Positions 1 through 8,587 of a DNA stretch of 64,000 nucleotides are shown here, one piece after another. The position numbers and the translations under genes are program-made. Source of the DNA: Roseivirga sp. UBA6052. GTDB lineage: Bacteria > Bacteroidota > Bacteroidia > Cytophagales > Cyclobacteriaceae. The notes beneath the pieces are model-generated. The model did not search any database and was not told the origin of the DNA. It saw nothing but the letters and a program-made list of their open reading frames with translations. The stretch lies in NCBI GenBank assembly GCA_002427755.1, contig DIYO01000009.1, positions 1,119,296 to 1,183,295 on the forward strand, in the 5' to 3' direction. Position 1 is the stretch's first letter; each line of letters begins with the position of its first letter.

Positions 1-528
1 ACCTGTATTTCTCAAGATGATTATTACAGACCTAGAGAGTATCAATTAGTAGATAAAAATGGTGAGCTCAATTTTGACAGACCAGAGTCTATAGATTATG
101 AACACTTTGCGAGTGACTTAAAGGCTTTATCTGAGGGTAATGTGGTAGAAAAGGAGGAGTACACATTCAATAATCCCAACATCACTCCTAAGAAGATTGT
201 CATGCGTCCGGCAAAGGTGATTTTGGTCGAAGGCATCTTCATTTTCCATTATGAAAAGATTCGTGAGTTAATCGATCTCAAAATTTTTATAGAGGCTAAA
301 GCTTACATCAAACTGCAAAGAAGACTTAAAAGAGATAGAGAAGAAAGAGGATATGATGCTGATGATGTGCTATACAAGTACGAAAATCACATTATGCCGT
401 CCTATCAAAGGTACATTGAGCCTTACAAAGAGATTGTAGATCTAATTGTCCCGAATAACAAGGATTTTACCAATGCTATCCATGTATTAAAATCGGCTAT
501 TAGCTCAAAACTTCAAGATCAAGGCTAG
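1..528 (+). CDS. udk: Uridine kinase, 5' end cut by window
   Basis: Uridine/cytidine kinase phosphorylates uridine and cytidine to UMP and CMP in the cytosolic pyrimidine salvage pathway. The reading frame is open from base 1, so the gene starts before the window; a GTG at 142 is internal. Visible motifs are QDDYYRP near the start (catalytic Asp region), NFDRPESID, the beta-strand VEGIFIF, and the lid sequence RRLKRDREERG. About 175 residues are present against a usual 205-210, so roughly the first 30, including the P-loop, are missing. The stop is at 526-528. It reads in the same direction as the next two genes. The family assignment is secure; the promoter and true start cannot be seen. Confidence 0.93.
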   Translation, partial: TCISQDDYYRPREYQLVDKNGELNFDRPESIDYEHFASDLKALSEGNVVEKEEYTFNNPNITPKKIVMRPAKVILVEGIFIFHYEKIRELIDLKIFIEAKAYIKLQRRLKRDREERGYDADDVLYKYENHIMPSYQRYIEPYKEIVDLIVPNNKDFTNAIHVLKSAISSKLQDQG

Positions 529-564
529 TTTTTTCAAACGTTTTGCTAAATTCACGGCCTCGTA

Positions 565-930
565 ATGAAAAAGCATTTCAACATAGCCAATCTCAGAAGA
601 AACCTATTTGTGTTTCTAGGGCTTTTCGTGGCCGTGTTCATTGTGTCTCAAGAGGTTATTGAATATCAATGCAACTTGATTTGTCAAGAGCTGAATGAAA
701 ATGACCAAGACAATGAGGCAGATAATGAAGATGCTTTTACATTTAATATTGCCTCAGACGCATTAATCCCGGTTTTTGGAGTAGAGTTGGAGCCTTTCCA
801 AGCTATTCTTCTTTCTGAGTTGGTTAATGAGGTTGAGGTTGAAATGCCTGGAGTTGAAGAAGTAACCCTTTATGATTCTCCTCATTTTAAAACACTCTTT
901 AGGCAAATTCAATCGCCTAACGCACCCTAG
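565..930 (+). CDS. Small membrane-anchored acidic protein, unknown function
   Basis: This 121-residue protein has a short basic N-terminus (MKKHFNIANLRRN), one hydrophobic segment at about residues 14-29, and then an acidic region rich in Asp, Glu and Asn, so it is probably anchored in the inner membrane with the rest in the periplasm. Two cysteines (ECNLICQ-type spacing, about residues 36 and 40) follow the membrane segment. I do not recognise a family. It lies 36 bases after the uridine kinase gene and 89 bases before secDF, all on the plus strand, so co-transcription is possible, although two short palindromes lie between it and secDF. The ATG at 565 gives a sensible signal-anchor start. 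Confidence 0.6.
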   Translation: MKKHFNIANLRRNLFVFLGLFVAVFIVSQEVIEYQCNLICQELNENDQDNEADNEDAFTFNIASDALIPVFGVELEPFQAILLSELVNEVEVEMPGVEEVTLYDSPHFKTLFRQIQSPNAP

Positions 931-950
931 TAATAGTTGAACTTCCGAAT

Positions 951-984
951 TGACCACTGTGGTCAACTAATGCCCAATGGGCAT
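951..984. promoter_or_regulatory. Two adjacent short perfect palindromes upstream of secDF
   Basis: TGACCACTGTGGTCA (951-965) and ATGCCCAATGGGCAT (970-984) are each 7-1-7 perfect inverted repeats, separated by four bases, with centres 19 bases apart. They lie 36-69 bases before the secDF start. As RNA they could form two small hairpins; as DNA they could be paired protein-binding sites. There is no T-run, so they do not look like an ordinary terminator. The function is inferred only from position and symmetry. Confidence 0.45.
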
Positions 985-1019
985 AACAACTATTTTCCAA
1001 TAAGAACTAATCATTAAAA

Positions 1020-4000
1020 ATGAAAAATAAGAATACCATCGTTTTACTAACGGTCGTAATTACTGCACTTTGTTTGTACTACCTTTCAATCACATTCTTC
1101 TCGAGAGGTATACAAAAAGATGCAATTGAGTATGCTCAGGATGAGCAAGGAATTGTCGACCAAACTAAAAAACAGGCTTACCTAGATTCAATATGGCTAG
1201 AGCCGGTTTTAAACATCTTGGGTGCTGAGTTTACCTATAAGGACATCAAGGATATTGAATTGAACTTAGGTCTCGACTTGCAAGGTGGAATGCATGTTAC
1301 ACTAGAGGTTTCTCCAGTAGAGATTATCAAAGGACTCTCTAGTAATAGCCAAGACCCTAATTTCTTACAGGCATTAGAATTGGCCAGTGAGAGACAAAGA
1401 AACAGTCAGTCTTCTTACACCCAGCTTTTTCAAGATGCATTCTTGGAAATTAATCCAGGGGGAAGGCTAAACAGAATTTTCGCGAATGCTGCCAATAGAG
1501 GCAAGATCAGCTTTGAATCTAGTAACAGCGAAGTAATGGATGTGATCGAAACTGAAGTTGATTTAGCGATCGATCGTGCTTTCCAAATCTTGAGAACTCG
1601 TGTTGACCGTTTTGGTACTTCTCAACCAAATATTCAGAGACTTCAAGGAACGGGTAGAATCCAAATTGAGCTACCAGGTGTAGACAATCCTGAGCGAGTG
1701 AGAAAACTACTTCAGGGTGTTGCAAAACTTGAATTCTGGGAAGTTTATCTGCCTGGCGAAATCAATGCAACTTTAAATGCTATCAATGCAGAATTGATAG
1801 ACATTGAGAAGGCAGAAAGAGAAACTGGTGTTACTAACCTATCTTCTGAACTTACTTCAGTTAATGATCAGAGTTCAACCAATCCATTAGAAGCTGAACT
1901 AGATGCTGAGGCTTCTGATTCATCTGCTGTGGATACAGATCCAGGTGTTTCTAGCTTCTTTGCATTACAGCAACAAGGTCCATTCCAAGGATTCTATTAC
2001 AACCTAGCCGATACAGGTAAGATTAACAGAGCACTAAAACACCCTAGCGTTGCTAGATTGATTCCTCAAAATTTAAGTTTCAAATGGAACGTTAAAGCAG
2101 CTGAAGGAACAGAACTTTTAGAATTACATGCTATTAAAGTAACTAGAGGAGAGGCGCCATTAACAGGTGAGGTGATTACCGATGCTCGTCAGAGTATTGA
2201 CCAAAGAGCTAGACCTGCTGTGAGCATGCAGATGAATTCTATCGGTGCTAAAAAGTGGAAGAACTTAACAGGTGCCAATATCAATAGAAGCATTGCTATC
2301 GTTCTTGATAACTATGTGTATACGGCACCAAATGTAAATGGTGAGATTCCTAATGGTAGCTCAGAGATCAGTGGGAACTTTACTGTAGAAGAAGCTGAAG
2401 ATTTAGCGAATATCTTGAAAGCCGGTTCATTACCTGCTCCAACAAGAATTGTTGAAGAAGCGGTTGTAGGACCAACCTTAGGAATTGAAGCACAAAGACA
2501 AGGTGTTACTTCAATAGTAGCAGGACTTCTAATAGTGGTAGTCTTTATGATATTCTATTACGCTAAAGGTGGAATTGTCTCTAATGTGGCACTACTATTC
2601 AACATCTTCTTCATCATGGGGATCTTGGCCAATTTAGGTGCAGCGTTAACACTTCCTGGTATTGCCGGTATCGTATTGACCATTGGTATGTCAATTGACG
2701 CCAACGTTCTAATCTTCGAAAGAATTAGAGAAGAGCTTAGAAATGGTATTCCATTGCTACAAGCTATTAGCTCAGGTTATAAGAAAGCCTACAGTTCTAT
2801 TATAGATGCCAACGTAACTACATTCTTAACAGGTGTAATCCTTTATTCATTAGGTCAAGGTCCGGTAAAAGGATTTGCTGTAACACTAATGATTGGTATT
2901 ATCTGTTCATTCTTCTCTGCAGTATTCATTACCAGAGTAATTGTTACTTGGATGTCTAAGAAAGGAAATGACAGTAAGATTTCTTTCGAGTCTCCTATGA
3001 CAAAAGGATGGTTAAGCAATGTGAATTTTGATTTCTTAGCCAAGAGAAGATTGGCTTACATGGTTTCACTTGTTGTAATCGTATTAGGAGCTGTTGCACT
3101 TTCAATCTCAGGTTTGAGACTTGGTGTAGACTTCAAAGGTGGTAGATCATATGTAGTAAACTTTGATGAGCCTATGGTAGCCTCTGAAATTAAGACGGCT
3201 CTTTCCGGAGGCGTATTCGAAGAGGCTGGTGTTGAAGTAAAAGAATATGATGCGAGCAACGTATTGAAGATTACCACTTCTTACAAAGTTGAAGAAGAGT
3301 CAACAGAAGTTGATGACGAAGTAAGAGGAGCTTTAGTAGATGGCCTTGTGGCGGCTACTGGCAAAACATTTATAGATGGAAAGTTAGAAGCCGAAACTGG
3401 TGAGTTCACAATTGTGGGTTCTTCTAAGGTTGGTGCTACTATTGCTGATGATATTAAGAACTCTTCTTTCCAATCATTTGGTCTTTCTATTCTAGCCATA
3501 TTCTTATACATCTTAATAAGATTTAGAAGATGGCAATTCTCACTTGGTGCCATTGTAGCATTGGTTCACGATGCATTCATTGTACTTTCTGCATTTGCTA
3601 TTGCAGGTTTATTTGGTATTAGCTTCGAGATAGATCAAGTATTCATTGCGGCATTGTTGACCATTATGGGTTACTCGATTAACGATACCGTGGTAGTATT
3701 CGATAGAATTAGAGAGAACCTTCAATTAAGAGGTTCCAAAGATTTAATCGGTACATTCAACGAGTCTATTAATTCTACTGTAAGTAGAACCTTAATTACC
3801 TCAATGACTACATTGATTGTAGTATTGGTACTCTTCATCTTTGGTGGTGAAGTATTGAGAGGATTCTCGTTTGCCTTATTGATTGGTATTCTTGTGGGTA
3901 CTTATTCTTCAATTTTCGTGGCAACTCCGACTGTGGTAGACTTAACTAAGAAAACACTTGGTGCTGCTGCTGATAAAGAGCAAGCAACTGCCAGAGCAAG

Positions 4001-4040
4001 AGCTAATGCAAAAGCTGAAGCTACTGCACAGCAGTCTTAA
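1020..4040 (+). CDS. secDF: SecDF fusion, protein translocase accessory subunit
   Basis: SecD and SecF use the proton motive force to help SecYEG complete export across the inner membrane. This single 1006-residue chain carries both halves, as is common in Bacteroidota. The SecD half has the LDLQGG motif near residue 90, the AGSLPAP motif near 475 and the membrane motif SIDANVLIFERIREEL near 558. The SecF half starts near 680, with GVDFKGG near 702 and NDTVVVFDRIREN near 887. Residues about 265-310, rich in Ser, Asp and Glu, look like a loosely folded insertion in the periplasmic P1 domain. The C-terminus ends in an Ala/Arg/Lys-rich tail. The ATG at 1020 fits the N-terminal membrane segment. 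A terminator follows the stop. Confidence 0.97.
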   Translation: MKNKNTIVLLTVVITALCLYYLSITFFSRGIQKDAIEYAQDEQGIVDQTKKQAYLDSIWLEPVLNILGAEFTYKDIKDIELNLGLDLQGGMHVTLEVSPVEIIKGLSSNSQDPNFLQALELASERQRNSQSSYTQLFQDAFLEINPGGRLNRIFANAANRGKISFESSNSEVMDVIETEVDLAIDRAFQILRTRVDRFGTSQPNIQRLQGTGRIQIELPGVDNPERVRKLLQGVAKLEFWEVYLPGEINATLNAINAELIDIEKAERETGVTNLSSELTSVNDQSSTNPLEAELDAEASDSSAVDTDPGVSSFFALQQQGPFQGFYYNLADTGKINRALKHPSVARLIPQNLSFKWNVKAAEGTELLELHAIKVTRGEAPLTGEVITDARQSIDQRARPAVSMQMNSIGAKKWKNLTGANINRSIAIVLDNYVYTAPNVNGEIPNGSSEISGNFTVEEAEDLANILKAGSLPAPTRIVEEAVVGPTLGIEAQRQGVTSIVAGLLIVVVFMIFYYAKGGIVSNVALLFNIFFIMGILANLGAALTLPGIAGIVLTIGMSIDANVLIFERIREELRNGIPLLQAISSGYKKAYSSIIDANVTTFLTGVILYSLGQGPVKGFAVTLMIGIICSFFSAVFITRVIVTWMSKKGNDSKISFESPMTKGWLSNVNFDFLAKRRLAYMVSLVVIVLGAVALSISGLRLGVDFKGGRSYVVNFDEPMVASEIKTALSGGVFEEAGVEVKEYDASNVLKITTSYKVEEESTEVDDEVRGALVDGLVAATGKTFIDGKLEAETGEFTIVGSSKVGATIADDIKNSSFQSFGLSILAIFLYILIRFRRWQFSLGAIVALVHDAFIVLSAFAIAGLFGISFEIDQVFIAALLTIMGYSINDTVVVFDRIRENLQLRGSKDLIGTFNESINSTVSRTLITSMTTLIVVLVLFIFGGEVLRGFSFALLIGILVGTYSSIFVATPTVVDLTKKTLGAAADKEQATARARANAKAEATAQQS

Positions 4041-4059
4041 ATATTGATAATTCAATTAG

Positions 4060-4091
4060 AACCCGATTAGCCATGCTGATCGGGTTTTTTT
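4060..4091 (+). terminator. Intrinsic terminator after secDF
   Basis: AACCCGAT (4060-4067) pairs with ATCGGGTT (4079-4086), with extra AGC/GCT pairing inside the loop, and is followed by a run of T to 4091. It ends the plus-strand transcript before the convergent deacylase gene. Confidence 0.85.
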
Positions 4092-4106
4092 ATGCAAAAA
4101 GATGAT

Positions 4107-5030
4107 TTAGTGAGAGTGATCCAACACTTCTTCTACGATAAAGAAGCCATCTTCTCCAGTGTTTTGGTATAAAGGCATAAATACTTGACCGTCTAAAGGA
4201 GCTTTAATCTCTCCTTTTTTATCGACTGCTAGCAACTCTCCTTTGGTAACTGGTTGAAAGCTTTCAAAACCAGGTTTCATACGGAAATAGTCTTTAGGCT
4301 CTACAGGGTGACGGTATAATACACGCAGCATGTCAGGATTGTGATTGTGAATAGACCTTACTAGCTCTTCATAATGAAGTATTCTTCCCAAGCTATGTTG
4401 CTCAGGTATTAAACCGCATTGATATAAGAATTCCCAAATGCCATAGGTATGGATTTCAATTGTCTTTTCTGATCCAATTTGGCCTCCTTCAAATGCAAAA
4501 GATGTCACACCGGGTATGTTATAATACTTCAGCAAAGTGCCTTCAATGTATTCATCCAGATTGATTACAATCGGGAGTTTCAGTGCCTTAAGAACAGATG
4601 AATTATTAGTAGGTATACCAGAGTGGATTACAAAATTACCATTGTCGGATGAGGTGGCATGAAGATCTATGATAAAGGTGTGCTCATACTCTTCTTCCAG
4701 ATAACTATCGATTAGGTTGAAGAGCGCTCTTAGCTCTAGGTCTTCATTTTTTAACTCCGACTCTTCTTTATTGAATACTTCGTTGATTTTATCCGGTTTC
4801 CAACAGCGATTTAAGTCATAATCGATAAAACGTTTCTTCGTCTCAATGGCTTGAAGATTGCCGGCTATTCCTACCAGCTTGCCATTCACCGTGATGTTAT
4901 CTTCTTCTAAGAATTTAAAGACATTTTCGATGGCTTTAAGTCCGGATAGTTCATTGCCATGAATACCACCAATCAAAATCATTAAGATGTCTTTAGAAGT
5001 TCCTTCCGTTTGATTGATAACTCTATTCAT
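4107..5030 (-). CDS. Zinc deacylase of the AstE/aspartoacylase (M14-like) family
   Basis: Members of this family remove an acyl group from an amino acid (N-acetyl-aspartate, N-succinyl-glutamate and similar) using one zinc ion. The 307-residue protein has the zinc motif GGIHGNE (His24, Glu27), the third ligand in DLHATSSD (His124), the substrate-binding DYDLNRCW at 70-77, and a likely catalytic Glu181 in FAFEGGQ. The C-terminal 70 residues form the extra beta domain seen in the family. The substrate cannot be read from sequence. The ATG overlaps the last 8 bases of the upstream amidoligase gene, suggesting translational coupling and a shared pathway in which one enzyme makes, and the other breaks or edits, an amide bond. 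That pairing is an inference. Confidence 0.85.
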   Translation of the reverse strand: MNRVINQTEGTSKDILMILIGGIHGNELSGLKAIENVFKFLEEDNITVNGKLVGIAGNLQAIETKKRFIDYDLNRCWKPDKINEVFNKEESELKNEDLELRALFNLIDSYLEEEYEHTFIIDLHATSSDNGNFVIHSGIPTNNSSVLKALKLPIVINLDEYIEGTLLKYYNIPGVTSFAFEGGQIGSEKTIEIHTYGIWEFLYQCGLIPEQHSLGRILHYEELVRSIHNHNPDMLRVLYRHPVEPKDYFRMKPGFESFQPVTKGELLAVDKKGEIKAPLDGQVFMPLYQNTGEDGFFIVEEVLDHSH

Positions 5031-6948
5031 TTACTTTACCTGTACGATTAATAATTTTAAGAATGGTCGAAGTTAAGTTTAAAAATTCTCTTTCGGTTAC
5101 AATCCCGATGAGTTGATTGTTTTTAACTACAGGTAAACAGCCTACATTGTTTTTCTTCATGGTCATCATGGCTTCGTAGACCGTTTCTTCGGGGCTAACA
5201 GTAAGCGGATCTTTGATCATGATGTCTTTGACTCTAACATTTGACTTATCGGATTTAGCCGACCTAAAATGCCTTAGTATTTTCCTAGAACTCACCAATC
5301 CGACAAGCTGTCCTTTTTGATTCTCTACAGGCGTGTACCTAACATTTTGCCAATCCATCATATCAGCTACCAGTTCTAAAATGTCTTCAGGTCTAATGGT
5401 GAACAAATCCGTATTCATAAACTCTTCTACTAATATGGTAGAAGGGTTTAGTTCTCTCACATGGTCTAAATCCGCAAGAGGCCATTCGTGTACAGGAAGG
5501 TGTCTTCTTTGGTTTTTTACAGCACTTGAAACGATTGAAAGTAGCACTTCTTCTTTCGTACCATCTTTAGAAAGGTTTGCATGAGATCTTCTAATCCAAT
5601 TGCTTCCATTCTGGTTTTTCTCTACTCTTCTTTCGATTACATTGAGCAGCCTATCTATGTCATGTGAATCTACCTCGCTAGCCTGTAAACCAGATTTGGC
5701 CATTGGCAATAGCTCGTTCAAAATGAGTTCGCTCACGTTGTGTTTTTCACCATCAACCCATCTGATTTTAGCATTTAAACCATTCACTGCCGATGTGTGA
5801 AAATTTGATTTTACCTCTTGGAATTCTAAAAGCTCAGAGGGATCTGGGTATTGCAGGCTATATCCATTCATAAGCCCTAACCAGAAAGCAGCATTAGCAA
5901 CTTCGTCTATAACAGTAGGGCCAGAAGGTAAAACTCTGTTTTCAATTCTTAAGTGAGGTTTTCCATTAGGACTTATGCCATAACAAGGCCTATTCCAACG
6001 ATAGACAGTAGAATTATGGATGTTTAGTGATCTTAATTTTGGTGTTTTTCCTTCGTTAAAAATTGCCTCACAATCTTCAACTTCAGTGTTCATGAGCATC
6101 ACTCTAAACCGAGAGATATCTTCTTTGTAAAGTTCACAGACAGAATCTTTGATCCATCGTTTACCAAACATTACCCTTGGGCTTTTATCTCTAAAGTGCT
6201 CATGTGTAATGCGTGTATCGATAGACTGCTGGAAAAGCCCGATTCTAGATTCGTGCCATAACCTTTTACCGAAAAGTAGGGGGCTATTGGCAGAAGCTGA
6301 TATCACAGGAGCAGTTACCAATTGAGCAATGTTGTATTTAGTGGCAAAGTCTTCCGGAGTAACTTGCAAATGCACCTGAAAACTTGTGTTGCAGGCTTCG
6401 AGCATTACAGAATCAAATGAGAGATCTAATTCGTCATCTCCTTTAAGGTGTAGCTCGAAATCTCTACCTCTCATTTCATAGATGGCTTCAGCCAGTGATT
6501 TATAGCGATCAAGAGGTGTAAGGTTTTCGAAACTTAAGTCATGCTTTCTCAATGTTGGCAGAATGCCGGTGAGCACATACTCAATGTCGAGATCACTACA
6601 TGCTGAACTCAATTGAGAAATTAGAGCTCTTAACTCACTCTCTAAATCAGTAAAGCACGATCCTTTAAAAGCTTGCGGAGAAAGGTTGGCTTCAACATTG
6701 AATTTGGCTAACTCCGTAGTAAAAAAGCTCTTATCAAGTTTCTTTAAGACGTCCATTGCTCTGGTAGCCGGCTTAAAATGTTTATCTATTAGGCAGAATT
6801 CTTGTTCGGCACCAATGTGCATTTGGTCCGTATCGAACCAGTTCTCCTCAATCATGCGTTCGAGCAAATGCACATCGCGCAAGAGATTGCTCGTAAACTG
6901 ATTGAGCTCACTTCTGGTCTTTACAACTTTGACATTTAGACTCCCCAT
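5023..6948 (-). CDS. GCS2-type amidoligase with C-terminal CBS pair
   Basis: The first 400 or so residues match the glutamate-cysteine ligase 2 (GCS2/YbdK-like) fold, with IGAEQEFCLID, FNVEANLSPQ and an ATP-site-like HLRIENRVLPSGPT. These ATP-dependent enzymes join an amino acid to the gamma-carboxyl of glutamate or make similar amides. The last 150 residues hold two CBS repeats (TDLFTIRPED... and DPLTVSPEETVYEAMM...), which usually bind adenosine nucleotides, so adenylate-level control of the ligase is likely. I place the start at ATG 6948 (641 residues): a longer frame opens at 7011, but its first codons contain the guaB terminator hairpin. The stop overlaps the deacylase start by 8 bases. 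The substrate is unknown; ordinary glutathione synthesis should not be assumed. Confidence 0.82.
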   Translation of the reverse strand: MGSLNVKVVKTRSELNQFTSNLLRDVHLLERMIEENWFDTDQMHIGAEQEFCLIDKHFKPATRAMDVLKKLDKSFFTTELAKFNVEANLSPQAFKGSCFTDLESELRALISQLSSACSDLDIEYVLTGILPTLRKHDLSFENLTPLDRYKSLAEAIYEMRGRDFELHLKGDDELDLSFDSVMLEACNTSFQVHLQVTPEDFATKYNIAQLVTAPVISASANSPLLFGKRLWHESRIGLFQQSIDTRITHEHFRDKSPRVMFGKRWIKDSVCELYKEDISRFRVMLMNTEVEDCEAIFNEGKTPKLRSLNIHNSTVYRWNRPCYGISPNGKPHLRIENRVLPSGPTVIDEVANAAFWLGLMNGYSLQYPDPSELLEFQEVKSNFHTSAVNGLNAKIRWVDGEKHNVSELILNELLPMAKSGLQASEVDSHDIDRLLNVIERRVEKNQNGSNWIRRSHANLSKDGTKEEVLLSIVSSAVKNQRRHLPVHEWPLADLDHVRELNPSTILVEEFMNTDLFTIRPEDILELVADMMDWQNVRYTPVENQKGQLVGLVSSRKILRHFRSAKSDKSNVRVKDIMIKDPLTVSPEETVYEAMMTMKKNNVGCLPVVKNNQLIGIVTEREFLNLTSTILKIINRTGKVNE

Positions 6949-6959
6949 GAGATTTGATG

Positions 6960-6992
6960 TAAAAAAATCGCTACCTGTTGCTAGGTAGCGAT
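6960..6992 (-). terminator. Intrinsic terminator of guaB
   Basis: ATCGCTACCT (6967-6976) and AGGTAGCGAT (6983-6992) form a perfect 10-bp stem with a 6-base loop. On the minus strand it is followed directly by a run of U (the A-run at 6961-6967). It separates guaB from the downstream amidoligase and argues against the upstream start of that gene. Confidence 0.9.
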
Positions 6993-7039
6993 AATTTCTA
7001 TTCTGTCTCATGATTTAGGTCATGTAACCCTGATGCTAC

Positions 7040-8509
7040 TTATCGGCTATAATTTGGCGCTTCGCGAGTAATATGCACATCGTGTGGATGTGACTCTCGA
7101 GATCCCGCATTCGTAATTTTTACAAATTTGGCTTCTTGAAGTTTCTCAATGGTAGCTGCGCCACAGTAGCCCATCCCTGCTTGCAGTCCTCCAGTAATCT
7201 GATAGATTACCTCTTGAACTAAGCCCTTGTATGGTACTCGTCCTACAATTCCTTCTGGAACCAGCTTTTTGATGTCATCTTCAACATCTTGGAAGTATCT
7301 GTCTTTAGAACCATCTTCCATGGCTTCAACTGATCCCATACCTCTGTAAGATTTGAACTTACGCCCTTCATAAAGAATCACTTCACCTGGAGCTTCTTCA
7401 GTTCCGGCAAGTAATGAACCAATCATTACTGTACTTGCTCCTGCAGCAATGGCCTTTACAACATCACCGGAGTAACGAATACCACCATCAGCAATCACAG
7501 GTACGCCTGCTGCATTAGCAACTTTTGCAGCTTCGTATACAGCGGAAAGCTGTGGCATACCCACACCTGCAATAATTCTAGTAGTACAAATACTACCAGG
7601 TCCTACACCTACTTTAATGGCATCTGCACCTGCGTCTACAAGTGCTTGAGCCGCTTCAGCGGTGGCTATATTACCTACGATCACATCTAGATCGCTGTAC
7701 TTTTCTTTGATTCTTTTTGCAGTATCTATTACACCCTTAGAATGACCATGAGCTGTGTCAATACTAACAACATCTACTCCAGCCGCTTTCAATGCATCAA
7801 TTCTTTCTTCGATATCTGGTGTAACACCAACAGCTGCGCCTACTCTTAAACGGCCGAACTCATCTTTACATGCATTGGGTCTGTCTCTGTTTTTTAAGAT
7901 ATCCTTATAAGTGATGAGCCCCGTTAACTTACCATTTTCGTCAACTATAGGTAGCTTTTCAATTTTATATTCTTGTAGAATTCCTTCAGCACCATCAAGA
8001 CTAATCCCCATTTTACCGGTTACTAGGTTTTCTGATGTCATGATGTCTTTTACAGGGGTAGTCATGTCTTTGATAAAGCGCATGTCTCTGTTAGTAACGA
8101 TTCCAACAAGGTTGTTTTCCTTGTCTACTACTGGAATTCCACCAATTTTATTTTCACGCATAATCATTTCAGCATCTCTCGCTGTGCTGTCTACGTGAAG
8201 TGTAATTGGGTCTAGGATCATCCCACTTTGAGAACGCTTTACTTTTCTAACTTGTAAAGCCTGCTGCTCAATTGACATGTTTTTGTGGATAAAGCCTAAA
8301 CCTCCGTCTAAAGCCATAGCAATGGCCAATTTGTACTCCGTTACAGTATCCATTGCGGCAGATACTAAAGGAATATTCAATTGAATATTTTTAGTCAACC
8401 ATGTTTTGGTAACCGTATTTCTAGGAAGTACATCTGAATAACCTGGGAGAAGAAGCACATCATCGTATGTTAGCGCTTCAAATAGGAACTTATTGGTTTC
8501 TAGTGGCAT
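7040..8509 (-). CDS. guaB: Inosine-5'-monophosphate dehydrogenase
   Basis: GuaB oxidises IMP to XMP with NAD, the committed step of guanine nucleotide synthesis in the cytosol. The 489-residue length is typical. The TIM-barrel begins LTYDDVLLLPGYSDVLP; two CBS repeats occupy roughly residues 95-210; the catalytic loop is GPGSICTTR (the Cys near 305 forms the covalent XMP intermediate); the active-site flap carries YRGMGSVEAM and the C-terminal part GLQAGMGYCGA. The gene has its own likely promoter element just upstream and its own terminator downstream, so it looks like a single-gene unit. Confidence 0.98.
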   Translation of the reverse strand: MPLETNKFLFEALTYDDVLLLPGYSDVLPRNTVTKTWLTKNIQLNIPLVSAAMDTVTEYKLAIAMALDGGLGFIHKNMSIEQQALQVRKVKRSQSGMILDPITLHVDSTARDAEMIMRENKIGGIPVVDKENNLVGIVTNRDMRFIKDMTTPVKDIMTSENLVTGKMGISLDGAEGILQEYKIEKLPIVDENGKLTGLITYKDILKNRDRPNACKDEFGRLRVGAAVGVTPDIEERIDALKAAGVDVVSIDTAHGHSKGVIDTAKRIKEKYSDLDVIVGNIATAEAAQALVDAGADAIKVGVGPGSICTTRIIAGVGMPQLSAVYEAAKVANAAGVPVIADGGIRYSGDVVKAIAAGASTVMIGSLLAGTEEAPGEVILYEGRKFKSYRGMGSVEAMEDGSKDRYFQDVEDDIKKLVPEGIVGRVPYKGLVQEVIYQITGGLQAGMGYCGAATIEKLQEAKFVKITNAGSRESHPHDVHITREAPNYSR

Positions 8510-8540
8510 AGCAAATAAAGACTACGTTTTATTTGCCGGA

Positions 8541-8548
8541 CAAAGGTA
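8541..8548 (-). promoter_or_regulatory. Likely -7 promoter element of guaB
   Basis: On the minus strand this reads TACCTTTG, a full match to the Bacteroidota TAnnTTTG element, 32 bases before the guaB ATG. A clear TTTG -33 element at normal spacing is not obvious. Confidence 0.5.
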
Positions 8549-8587
8549 CGTAGATCGAATCAATAAAAAAATGCAGCTACATTTTTA

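Noticed and set aside
3281..3553. 90-codon minus-strand frame inside secDF
   Set aside because: Antisense to the SecF half, Ser/Thr/Pro-rich as expected from reversed codons.
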